A stretch of 50,261 nt of DNA from an uncultured Cloacibacillus sp. GTDB lineage: Bacteria > Synergistota > Synergistia > Synergistales > Synergistaceae. Numbering within the stretch: position 1 is the stretch's first letter; each line of letters opens with the position of its first letter. The notes beneath the pieces are model-generated. The model saw only the letters and a list, made by a program, of their open reading frames with translations, had not been told where the DNA came from and made no database searches. Made by a program: the position numbers and the translations under genes. This document shows, one piece after another, positions 16,163 through 24,300 of the stretch. The stretch is from NCBI GenBank assembly GCA_900545755.1, contig URAG01000006.1, positions 1-50,261 on the forward strand, read 5' to 3'.

Positions 16163-17182
16163 ATGATAAACAAAATAGCGCTCGCCGGATGCGGCAACGT
16201 AGGGACAGCTCTTCTTGAGATACTCCACGAGAAAAAAGACGAACTGAGAGAAAAATACGGCTTCGAATACAAGGTCGTCCTCGTCAGCGACCTCGTCAAG
16301 GGCGTCATAATGGACGTCGAAGGGCTCGACCTAGGCGCGGCACTCGAATCTGTACGTGAAACGCGCACATTTGAGAAACTTCCGCGCGCCGAAGGGACTT
16401 TCGAAGAACTGCTAGAACGTTCCGGCGCGACGATGCTCGCCGAAGGCACGCCGACGAATCTCAAAACGGGCGAGCCTGGCCTAACGCATATACGCGCGGC
16501 GCTCTCGCGCGGAATCAGCGTAACGACGACGAACAAAGGGCCGATAGCCCTGGCTTTCGACGAACTGACGGAACTCGCAAAAGCCAACGGCGCGCAGCTC
16601 TCTTACGAGGGCGTCGTCATGAGCGGCACGCCGCTTATCGACATGATAAAGAACGGCGTAGCCGGCTGCTCCGTCCTGAAGCTTGAAGGAATCCTGAACG
16701 GCACGACGAACTTCATGCTCACGAAGATGGCGGAAGGCGCAGAATACGGCGCGGCGCTCGCGGAGGCGCAGTCGCTCGGCTACGCAGAAGCCGACCCGAC
16801 CGGCGACGTCGAGGGCTGGGACGCGGCGGTAAAGGTCTCCATACTGGCAAAAATCCTCTTCGGCGCGGACGTTCCTGTCGACAAGGTTGAGCGCACGGGC
16901 ATAACCAAAGTCACGCCCGCGCAGATAGAAGAAGCGAAAAAGAACGGCCACGCCGTCAAGCTCATCGCTGGGCTCGACGCCTCCGGCGCGCAGCTCCGCG
17001 CCTACGTTGAACCGAAGGAGATCCCGACGTCGCACCCTCTCGCATCGATAAACGGCGCGACCAACGCGATAACGGTCACTACGGACAACCTCGGCGACGT
17101 AACTCTTATAGGCCCCGGAGCGGGGCGCAGAGAAACAGGCCAGGCCCTGCTCGGCGACATGATACGCATGAGCGCGCGCTGA
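16163..17182 (+). CDS. hom: Homoserine dehydrogenase
   Basis: This enzyme reduces aspartate semialdehyde to homoserine with NAD(P)H, the branch to threonine and methionine. The 339-residue protein has the Rossmann motif ALAGCGNVG (7-15), the catalytic-region TTNKGPIALAF (Lys125), and the family signature GYAEADPTGDVEGWDAAVK (206-224) with its conserved Asp and Lys. It lacks the C-terminal ACT domain of the roughly 430-residue feedback-regulated enzymes, so inhibition by threonine through that domain is not expected. ACGGAGGACAG precedes the ATG. It is monocistronic, between its own promoter and a terminator. Confidence 0.95.
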   Translation: MINKIALAGCGNVGTALLEILHEKKDELREKYGFEYKVVLVSDLVKGVIMDVEGLDLGAALESVRETRTFEKLPRAEGTFEELLERSGATMLAEGTPTNLKTGEPGLTHIRAALSRGISVTTTNKGPIALAFDELTELAKANGAQLSYEGVVMSGTPLIDMIKNGVAGCSVLKLEGILNGTTNFMLTKMAEGAEYGAALAEAQSLGYAEADPTGDVEGWDAAVKVSILAKILFGADVPVDKVERTGITKVTPAQIEEAKKNGHAVKLIAGLDASGAQLRAYVEPKEIPTSHPLASINGATNAITVTTDNLGDVTLIGPGAGRRETGQALLGDMIRMSAR

Positions 17183-17207
17183 TTCGCCCAAGCCGCACAA
17201 ATAACGG

Positions 17208-17241
17208 AACAGCCGCACGGGATTTCCGCGCGGCTGTTTTT
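17208..17241 (+). terminator. Rho-independent terminator after hom
   Basis: A 9-bp stem (AACAGCCGC, 17208-17216, with GCGGCTGTT, 17230-17238) is followed by a T run. It ends the homoserine dehydrogenase transcript. Confidence 0.8.
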
Positions 17242-17269
17242 ATGCGCTGGGACTCTATGTGCATAGAGC

Positions 17270-17299
17270 AAAAAAGAGACGCGTAAGCGTCTCTTTTTT
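17270..17299. terminator. Bidirectional terminator between hom and the AGCS symporter gene
   Basis: A perfect 13-bp inverted repeat (AAAAAAGAGACGC with GCGTCTCTTTTTT) around the loop GTAA gives an A-stem-T structure that can terminate in both directions. Its main client is the minus-strand symporter gene ending at 17326. A smaller palindrome (CTCTATG..CATAGAG, 17253-17268) lies just beside it. Confidence 0.85.
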
Positions 17300-17325
17300 A
17301 CGTGTGATATCTTGGAAAAGCGCTG

Positions 17326-18690
17326 TTATTTCGCCTTCAGATTGCCGTCGTCGTCGTAATCGTCAAGGGCTTTGCTGACAATTTTACTAAGGCCGATGAG
17401 GGCGATGAGGTTCGGGAATACCATTATTCCGTTGAAGAAGTCCGCAAGTTCCCATACAAGACCGAGCTTGAGCACTGAGCCAAGAACTACGAAGCAGAGG
17501 ACTATAATGCGGAACACTGTGAGGACGCTTTGATTGTCCTTAAAGAGATACTTGACGTTCTGCTCGGCGAAGAAGTACCAGCCGATTACCGTAGAGAAGG
17601 CGAAGAAGAGAAGGCATATAGCAACGAATGGATAGCCAAACGAGCCGAGGCCGATGCTGAACGCATTCTGCGTAAGCGTGATGCCGTTCGCCTTGCCGTC
17701 GAGCGCGCCGGTCGTCAGTATTACGAACGCGGTCATATTGAGGACGCAGAAGGTGTCGATGAATACGCTCATGATGGCTACAAAGCCCTGGTCGGCGGGA
17801 TGTTTGACTTTCGCGACCGCATGCGCGTGCGGCGTCGACCCCATGCCGGCTTCGTTTGAGAAGAGGCCGCGCGCGACGCCGTAGCGTATTGCTTCTTTCA
17901 TCGTCGCTCCGATAAGTCCGCCCGTCGCCGCGGCTGGGTTGAACGCGCCTTCAAAGATCATACCGAAAGCTGGGAGAATGTTGGAAGCGTGGGTCACAAG
18001 GATGTAAAGCCCTCCTATGAGATAGCCAGCCGCCATGATCGGGACCATTTTCTCCGTAACGGAAGCGATGCGGCCTATGCCACCGAAGAACACGAAGCCT
18101 GCTAAGACTGCGACAACCACTCCGACGACGAGCCTGTTGACGCCGAACGCGTTGCTAAATGCGTCGGCTATCGAGTTGGACTGGACCATGTTGCCGATGA
18201 AACCGAGCGCAATGATGATTGCGACGGAGAAGAACGCCGCGAGCGCAGGGCATTTGAGCCCTTTCGATATGTAGTAGGCGGGGCCGCCAACTACGCCGCT
18301 CTCGCGCTTCTCGCGGTAAGTCTGCGCAAGCACCGCTTCTGCAAACACCGTCGCCATGCCGAAGAATGCTGCTATCCACATCCAGAAGATGGCTCCGGGA
18401 CCTCCCATCGCGATGGCGGTGGCGGCTCCGGCGAGGTTGCCGGTCCCGACCTGCGCCGCGATAGCCGTGGCGAGAGCCTGGAATGAGCTCATTCCGTCCT
18501 TGTCTGCGCGTTTCCCAAAAAGCGTGATATTGCCGAAAACTTTCTTCGCAGCGAGGCCGAATTTGCGTACCTGTACGAACCTCAGCTTCAGTGTGAAATA
18601 AAGCCCCGTGCCGCATAGAAGCGGTATAAGGCAGTATAATCCCCAGATAAACGAGTTGGCCTTTACTACAAGCGCTGTTAACTGATCCAT
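17326..18690 (-). CDS. Alanine/glycine:cation symporter (AGCS family, AlsT-like)
   Basis: A 454-residue inner-membrane transporter with about ten hydrophobic helices. The AGCS signature is present as MGGPGAIFWMWIAAFFG (about 95-111). GTGNLAGAATAIA precedes it and the conserved GGPAYYISKGL follows. Family members import alanine or glycine with Na+ or H+. That would suit a glycine-reducing fermenter, though which amino acid it carries cannot be read from the sequence. ATG 18690 has GGGAGG upstream. It has a near-consensus promoter of its own and a bidirectional terminator, so it is a single-gene unit. Confidence 0.93.
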   Translation of the reverse strand: MDQLTALVVKANSFIWGLYCLIPLLCGTGLYFTLKLRFVQVRKFGLAAKKVFGNITLFGKRADKDGMSSFQALATAIAAQVGTGNLAGAATAIAMGGPGAIFWMWIAAFFGMATVFAEAVLAQTYREKRESGVVGGPAYYISKGLKCPALAAFFSVAIIIALGFIGNMVQSNSIADAFSNAFGVNRLVVGVVVAVLAGFVFFGGIGRIASVTEKMVPIMAAGYLIGGLYILVTHASNILPAFGMIFEGAFNPAAATGGLIGATMKEAIRYGVARGLFSNEAGMGSTPHAHAVAKVKHPADQGFVAIMSVFIDTFCVLNMTAFVILTTGALDGKANGITLTQNAFSIGLGSFGYPFVAICLLFFAFSTVIGWYFFAEQNVKYLFKDNQSVLTVFRIIVLCFVVLGSVLKLGLVWELADFFNGIMVFPNLIALIGLSKIVSKALDDYDDDGNLKAK

Positions 18691-18798
18691 AAGAACTTAC
18701 CTCCCAGTAGTTATGAATGAGACTACAACCACTTAAGTATATTTTGTACATCCGTCCAAACAACACAAAAATCAACGGTTTTGTCCGAATGTGGCCTC

Positions 18799-18827
18799 AT
18801 TATATAAGCAGAAATTGGACTTGTAAA
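18799..18827 (-). promoter_or_regulatory. Strong sigma70-type promoter of the AGCS symporter gene
   Basis: On the minus strand TTTACA (18822-18827), exactly 17 nt, and TATAAT (18799-18804) match the consensus at 11 of 12 positions. It lies about 110 bp upstream of the ATG, leaving a roughly 100-nt leader. It is the best promoter seen in the window. No other feature is evident in this 284-bp intergenic stretch (18691-18974). Confidence 0.78.
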
Positions 18828-18937
18828 TTATTATCTGTAAATTAACTACATAAAAAAGGTTGTTTTTTGTTCATGAGAGAGAGCTTTTTGCCCTTTTGCG
18901 ACAGTTACGAAGAACTATTTTGTTCGTTTTTACAATG

Positions 18938-18963
18938 GCGGCGCGCCGTTGCATGCGCGCCGC
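18938..18963 (-). terminator. Possible terminator hairpin after the glyoxalase-like gene
   Basis: A 9-bp inverted repeat (GGCGGCGCG, 18938-18946, with CGCGCCGCC, 18955-18963) lies 11 bp downstream of the gene. On the minus strand it is not followed by a clean T tract, so its role as an intrinsic terminator is uncertain. Confidence 0.35.
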
Positions 18964-18974
18964 CTGACTAAAAC

Positions 18975-19328
18975 TTAGGGAACTATTTCTATCCAGTAGC
19001 CGTCTGGGTCCTCGATGAAATAGATGCCCATGTCTGGGTTTTCGTAGCAGACGCAGCCCATGTCGCCGTGGAGCTTGCGTGCAGCTTCGAAGTCCTTGGC
19101 TGTGAATGCAATGTGAAATTCGCATTCGCCGAGGTCGTAGCGCTCTTTGCGGTCGTGCAGGTATGTCAGTTCAAGCGTGAATGGCGTTTCCCCGTCGGTG
19201 AGGTAAACTAGCGTGAATCCCTCGCGCTCTACGCGGCGCGCTTCGGAAAGGCCGAGCGCTTTTTTGTAGAAGTCGAGGCTCTTCTGCAAATCGAGTACGT
19301 TGAAGTTGAAGTGATTGAACTTAAACAT
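18975..19328 (-). CDS. Glyoxalase I-like (VOC superfamily) metalloprotein
   Basis: A 117-residue protein with the paired beta-alpha-beta-beta-beta modules of glyoxalase I. The four metal ligands of the fold can be placed: His6 (FNHFNFNV), Glu53 (TLELTYL), His72 (EFHIAF) and Glu114 (GYWIEI). This conserves the full 2-His 2-Glu site. If it is a true lactoylglutathione lyase it would detoxify methylglyoxal. Many short VOC proteins act on other substrates, so only the fold and an intact metal site are claimed. It begins 11 bp after the purine permease stop with only a weak ribosome site, so it is probably the second gene of that operon. Confidence 0.85.
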   Translation of the reverse strand: MFKFNHFNFNVLDLQKSLDFYKKALGLSEARRVEREGFTLVYLTDGETPFTLELTYLHDRKERYDLGECEFHIAFTAKDFEAARKLHGDMGCVCYENPDMGIYFIEDPDGYWIEIVP

Positions 19329-19339
19329 GTCGCTTTGTT

Positions 19340-20644
19340 TTACATGAACGCACGGTTGAGTATGAAGAGTACCGAGAGGCCGTAGAGCAGCCAGTTGACC
19401 TCTTTGCCACGCCCCATAAGGACCTTGAGCGCGACGTACGAAAGCACGCCGAACTCGATGCCCGCCGCGATGCTGTAGGCGAACGGCATCATGAAGAAGG
19501 CGATGAGCGCGGGGAAAAATTCCGTCCAGTCATCGAATTTCATTTCCTTGAAGCCCATCATCATGTAGCCGCCGACCATGATGAGCGCCGGAGCCGTCGC
19601 GCAGCCCGGTACTATCGAGATCAGCGGGTTGAAGAACATCGCCAGGAGGAAAAGCACGGCAACTGTGAGCGCCGTGAGGCCGGTGCGTCCGCCCTGCTCG
19701 ACGCCGCTCGCGCTTTCGACGAAAGTCGTGACGGTCGATGTGCCGAGCACTGCGCCCGCGGTCGTCCCTATAGCGTCCGCCATAAGCGCACGGCTCGCCT
19801 TGGGCAGGCGGCCGTTTTCGTCAAGCATGTTGGCGCGGCTGGAAACCCCGACGAGCGTCCCGACGGTGTCAAAGAAATCGACGAAGAAGAAAGCGAGCGT
19901 GATGCTCCAGAAAGCCGGCTGCGTAAGCATCGAGAAATCCATCTTCATGAATATCGGAGAGAGCGATGGCGGCATGGAGACGATTCCCTCCGGCATCTTC
20001 GCGACGCCGAGCGGTATCGCCAGTATCGTCACAACGACGACTCCGATCAGAATTCCGCCCTTTACGCGGCGCGCCTCAAGAGTGACCATGAGCAGAAGGC
20101 CGAGGATGGAGAGCAGCGCAGGGACGTTGCCGCTGAGTTTGCCGAGGCCGAGCAGCACCGCTGGATTGTCGACGATTATGCCGGAGCCTTGGAGGCCGAT
20201 GAATGTGATGAAGAGCCCGATGCCTGCTGAGACGCCTATCTTGAGGGTCTTGGGGATCGAGTTGACGACCTCTTCGCGCACCTTAGTGTAGGTAAGCAGA
20301 ATAAAGATGACGCCTTCGACGAAGACCGCAGCCAGCGCAACCTGCCACGGTATCCCCATTCCGAGGACGACTGTGAAGGCGAAGAAGGCGTTGAGCCCCA
20401 TACCCGGCGCGAGCGCGAACGGGTAGTTAGCAAGGAACGCCATGAGGAAGGTTGCGAGCGACGCGCCGAGGCACGTGGCGACGAGGACGGAGCCGAAGGG
20501 CATTCCAGTCTCAGAGAGTATGCCGGGATTGACGAAGATGATGTAGGCCATCGTAACGAAGGTCGTTATCCCCGCCATGATCTCCCTACGCACGTCCGTG
20601 CCGTGTTCCGAGAGTTTGAACTGCCTCTCAAACCAAGAGTTCAT
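19340..20644 (-). CDS. AzgA-type adenine/guanine/hypoxanthine permease
   Basis: This 434-residue membrane transporter belongs to the NCS2/AzgA purine permease group. It opens with REIMAGITTFVTMAYIIFVNP, followed by LGASLATFLMAFLANYPFALAPGMGLNAFF, the signature of the AzgA branch. It also has FVDFFDTVGTLVGV and a conserved GTSTVTTFVESASGVEQGGRTG segment near helix 10. Purine uptake driven by the proton gradient is the known role of the family. The start is ATG 20644 with GGGAGG upstream; the longer open frame adds 58 residues with no site. No purine riboswitch was recognised in the leader. It probably heads an operon with the glyoxalase-like gene. Confidence 0.92.
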   Translation of the reverse strand: MNSWFERQFKLSEHGTDVRREIMAGITTFVTMAYIIFVNPGILSETGMPFGSVLVATCLGASLATFLMAFLANYPFALAPGMGLNAFFAFTVVLGMGIPWQVALAAVFVEGVIFILLTYTKVREEVVNSIPKTLKIGVSAGIGLFITFIGLQGSGIIVDNPAVLLGLGKLSGNVPALLSILGLLLMVTLEARRVKGGILIGVVVVTILAIPLGVAKMPEGIVSMPPSLSPIFMKMDFSMLTQPAFWSITLAFFFVDFFDTVGTLVGVSSRANMLDENGRLPKASRALMADAIGTTAGAVLGTSTVTTFVESASGVEQGGRTGLTALTVAVLFLLAMFFNPLISIVPGCATAPALIMVGGYMMMGFKEMKFDDWTEFFPALIAFFMMPFAYSIAAGIEFGVLSYVALKVLMGRGKEVNWLLYGLSVLFILNRAFM

Positions 20645-20672
20645 GAAAAATTCCTCCCAAAAAATTTTTTCG

Positions 20673-20688
20673 CGCCGCAAAAGCGGCG
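20673..20688 (-). other. Hairpin in the AzgA-gene leader
   Basis: A 6-bp GC stem (CGCCGC with GCGGCG) around a TTTT loop on the minus strand is followed by CGAAAAAATTTTTT, ending just before the ribosome site. It may be an attenuator or merely a leader hairpin. It does not resemble a known riboswitch. Confidence 0.3.
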
Positions 20689-20702
20689 AAAAATACGGCA
20701 TT

Positions 20703-20708
20703 ATTATA
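20703..20708 (-). promoter_or_regulatory. Possible -10 box of the AzgA gene
   Basis: TATAAT on the minus strand, 59 bp upstream of the ATG. At 17-nt spacing the -35 position reads CGGTTA, a poor match, so this is a weak call. Confidence 0.3.
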
Positions 20709-20812
20709 CATCTATTACACGGCAATAACCGCAAAACGTCCGTAAAAGCGCCGCGTAACATACAAAGGTTGCGCTTCGTAAAATTACCGATTTTTCTCCA
20801 GAGCTCTTGCAT

Positions 20813-20841
20813 TTGCACCGTTCTACAGACGATAATATAAT
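20813..20841 (+). promoter_or_regulatory. Promoter of the small membrane-anchored protein gene
   Basis: TTGCAC (20813-20818), 17 nt, and TATAAT (20836-20841) lie 22 bp upstream of the ATG at 20864. Spacing and -10 box are ideal. Confidence 0.6.
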
Positions 20842-20863
20842 TGGTAGAAGGAGAGAAGAAATT

Positions 20864-21235
20864 ATGGGCTACTTTACCAATTTCAGAAAGTCATACTACG
20901 CGGCTCTTCTCACGGCCTTTTACATCGCTCTCCAGGCGTTTATCCTGCTGACCGAAGCCGGGGCTGTTTCGCCCGACCTGCGCGACGTGCAGAGCATGTA
21001 CATGATGCAGACGCTGCGCAGCGTCAACGACGACGCGACCGTCTCGCAGCGTGCCACGTTCGCTGTGTTCTTTGCCGCGCTTGGTTCCGCCATGCAGCCG
21101 AAGCAGCTGACAGACGCCTTCGCAGAAGGACTTGACGCGTTCTTCCGCCGTCTTCCGGCGTGGGCTTTCTGGAACGCTGAGATAGGCTTGGCGCAGGAAG
21201 CGCGCGCCTCGGCCGACATGGTCTTTAGGAAATAA
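20864..21235 (+). CDS. Small membrane-anchored protein of unknown function
   Basis: I do not recognise this 123-residue protein. A short basic N-terminus (FRKSYY) precedes one hydrophobic helix (about residues 11-30, AALLTAFYIALQAFILL). The remaining 90 residues are soluble-looking, with many Ala and Met. The orientation rule of positive-inside would put the C-terminal part outside the cytoplasm. ATG 20864 has AAGGAGA 9 nt upstream and a good promoter, so it is very likely a real gene. It is divergent from the purine permease and upstream of the activase-like gene, with which it may or may not be co-transcribed. Confidence 0.75.
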   Translation: MGYFTNFRKSYYAALLTAFYIALQAFILLTEAGAVSPDLRDVQSMYMMQTLRSVNDDATVSQRATFAVFFAALGSAMQPKQLTDAFAEGLDAFFRRLPAWAFWNAEIGLAQEARASADMVFRK

Positions 21236-21314
21236 GCATACCCTTTTTCTCATAAAATTTCCCTATTCATCTAAAAATAAATTCCGACAGACGGCAGGTC
21301 GCGCTCACGCGCGC

Positions 21315-21330
21315 GCCGGACGTGTCCGGC
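21315..21330 (+). other. Palindromic hairpin before the activase-like gene
   Basis: GCCGGA-CGTG-TCCGGC, a perfect 6-bp stem in the 152-bp gap between the small membrane protein and the activase-like gene. It lacks a T tract and could be an operator or mRNA structure. Nothing else is recognisable in this gap. Confidence 0.3.
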
Positions 21331-21387
21331 CTCCGCCCCGCGCCGCGGGACGGCAGGCGAAGCTTCTCTTCGGGAGGAATGACTACA

Positions 21388-24300
21388 ATGCAGCTTCTTC
21401 ATGCTGGACTTGATATCGGCTCGACCACGGCGAAAGTCGTCGTGCTCGACGAATACGACAGAATAATTTTCAGCCGCTACAGCCGCCACTTCGCAGATAT
21501 ACGCGCGGCTGTCAGCAAGCTCGTAAACGAGATGAGAGATAGGTTCGCTGGCTCGCGCTTCACGCTCGCGATGGCGGGCTCAGGCGCGTTGGAACTCGCG
21601 CAGGGTATGGACGTGCCGTTCACGCAGGAACAGATAGCCTGCACGGCGAGCATCGCGCGCTTCCTTCCCGGCGTCGACGTCTGCATCGAGCTCGGAGGCG
21701 AGGACGCAAAGATAACCTTCTTCGACCCGGCGGGCGCGGAGCAGCGCATGAACGAGACCTGCGCCGGAGGCACGGGGGCCTTCCTCGACCAGATGGCGAC
21801 GCTGTTCGGCATCGACGCCGCTGGGCTCAACGAGATGGCGAAGGGCTATAAGACTATATACCCGATCGCTTCGCGCTGCGGTGTTTTCGCAAAGACGGAC
21901 GTGCAGGCCCTGCTCAACGACGGCGCATCTAAGCCGGACGTCGCGGCCTCGATTTTCCAGGCCATCGTCAACCAGACGATAAGCGGCCTTGCCTGCGGGC
22001 GCAAGATACAGGGGCGCGTCGCGTTCCTCGGCGGGCCGCTTTACTTCCTCTCCGAGCTGCGCAAGCGCTTCGCCGAGACGCTGAAGCTGCCGCCCGAACA
22101 GTGCATATTCCCGGAGAATCCGCACCTCTTCGTCGCGATGGGCGCGGCGATAAGCGCGAAGCAGTACGGCGCCGTCGCCGCCGACGTGCTTCAGAAGCGC
22201 GCGGAGCATTTCTTCATATCGCACAAAGACGAGAAGCACTCTATCCTGCCTCCGCTCTTCACCTCCGAGGCGGAACTCGACAGTTTCATGGAACGTCATT
22301 CAAAATGCGCTGCGAAGCGCTTGGACATCGCGGGCTACAAGGGCGACGCCTATCTCGGCATCGACGTCGGCTCGACGACGACGAAGGTCGTGCTCATAGG
22401 CTCGCAGGGAGAGCTGCTTTTCTCGCGCTACAAAATCAACGGCGTCGGCGAGCCTGTCAAGACGGTGCGCGAGGTGCTATCCGAGCTTTATGCCGTGATG
22501 CCCGACACCGTTAAGATAAAGTCCAGCGGCGTCACCGGCTACGGCGAAAAGCTGATCCAGGCGGCTTTCGGCATCGACGTCGGCGAGGTCGAGACTGTCG
22601 CGCACGCGCGCGCCGCGGGCTTCGTGCTGCCGGGTGCGGACTTCGTCATCGACATCGGCGGGCAGGATATGAAATGCCTGCGCATCAAGGACGGCGTCAT
22701 AGACGGCGTGTTCCTCAACGAAGCCTGCTCCTCTGGCTGCGGCTCGTTCCTCCAGAGCTTCGCGAAGTCGCTCAACATGGAGATGGACGAGTTCGCGCGC
22801 GCCGCTGAAAAGTCACAAAACCCCGTCGACCTCGGCTCGCGCTGCACGGTATTCATGAATTCGCGCGTCCGTCAGGCGCAGAAAGAGGGCGCCGCGATAG
22901 AGGACATCTCCGCCGGCCTCGTCTACTCCGTCGTGCGCAACGCGCTCTATAAAGTTTTGAAGATAAAGGATCCGTCTGAACTCGGCGAGAAGATCGTCGT
23001 GCAGGGCGGGACCTTCAAGAACAACGCGCTGCTGCGCGCTTTCGAGCTCGTCACGAAGCGCGACGTGGTGCGCCCCGACGTTTCGGAGCTGATGGGGGCG
23101 TTCGGCGCGGCGCTCATCTCGCGCGACAACGCGCCGGAGCGCAGCAGCCTGCTCGGCCGCGAGCAGATCGCGGACTTCAAGGCGGAAAGCACGACGCGCC
23201 ACTGCGCCGGCTGCGGCAACAAATGCCTGCTGACGCTGACGAAATTCGGCGACGGCAAGACCTACATATCTGGCAACCGCTGCGAGCGCGGAGCCTCAGT
23301 CTCTGAGAAAGGCGCGCTGCCCTCGAACATCTTCGCTAAAAAATACCATCGCCTCTTCGACTACTACAAGCCTCTGGCGGAGGCGGAAGCGCCGCGCGGC
23401 GTAATGGGAGTACCGCGCGTGCTCAATATGTACGAGAACTACCCGTTCTGGTTCACGGTCCTGACGAAGCTCGGGTTCAGCGTCCGCCTATCGTCGAAAG
23501 CCCCCGACGAAAACCTCGGCATCGACACTATACCGTCGCAGACAGTATGCTATCCCGCGAAGCTCGTCCACAGGCACATCACAGAGCTGCTCGAAAACGG
23601 CGTAAAGAACATCTTCTACCCTGTCATGTTGCGCGAGACGAAAGAATTCGCGGGCGCGCAGAAGAACTACAACTGCCCCGTCGTCACCGGCTACCCCGAC
23701 GTCGCGCGCCTCAACATAGACGGGATACGTGAGGCAGGCGTCAACTACATAAAGCCTGAGCTCTTTATCGAATCCGATAAAAGCGTCGCGATAGCGCTGA
23801 AATCCTCGCTCGCGCAGTTCGGCGTCGCGGACGGAGAGATAAAGGCCGCGATAGCTGCGGCGCGCGAAGAGATGGCCCGCTACAAGCGCGACATAGAGCA
23901 GTTCGGCGCGGACGCACTGCACGAACTAAAGCAGCGCGGCGGCGTCGGCATAGTGCTTGCTGGACACCCCTACCACCTCAGCCCCGAAGTCAACCACGGC
24001 ATACCCGAGCTCATCAACAGCTACGGCGTGACCCTATTCACCGAAGATTCCGTCTGCTGGATGGCGAGGGACATTGAGAAGCCAGGTGACGTCGGCGCTG
24101 TCGACCAGTGGGTCTACCATTCGCGCCTCTACCGCGCGGCTATGGCGGTGGCCTCGCACCCCGACTTCAAGGACGTGGAGCTCGTGCAGTTCAACTCCTT
24201 CGGATGTGGCCTCGACGCGATAAGCGCGGAGCAGACGGCGGACATCCTGACGCGCGCCGGAAAGCTCCACACGCTGATAAAAATCGACGAAGGCAAGAAC

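Noticed and set aside
20645..20863. Possible purine riboswitch upstream of the AzgA permease gene
   Set aside because: No TATA...CTAC/TCTACC three-way-junction core is visible; only a GC hairpin next to an A/T tract.
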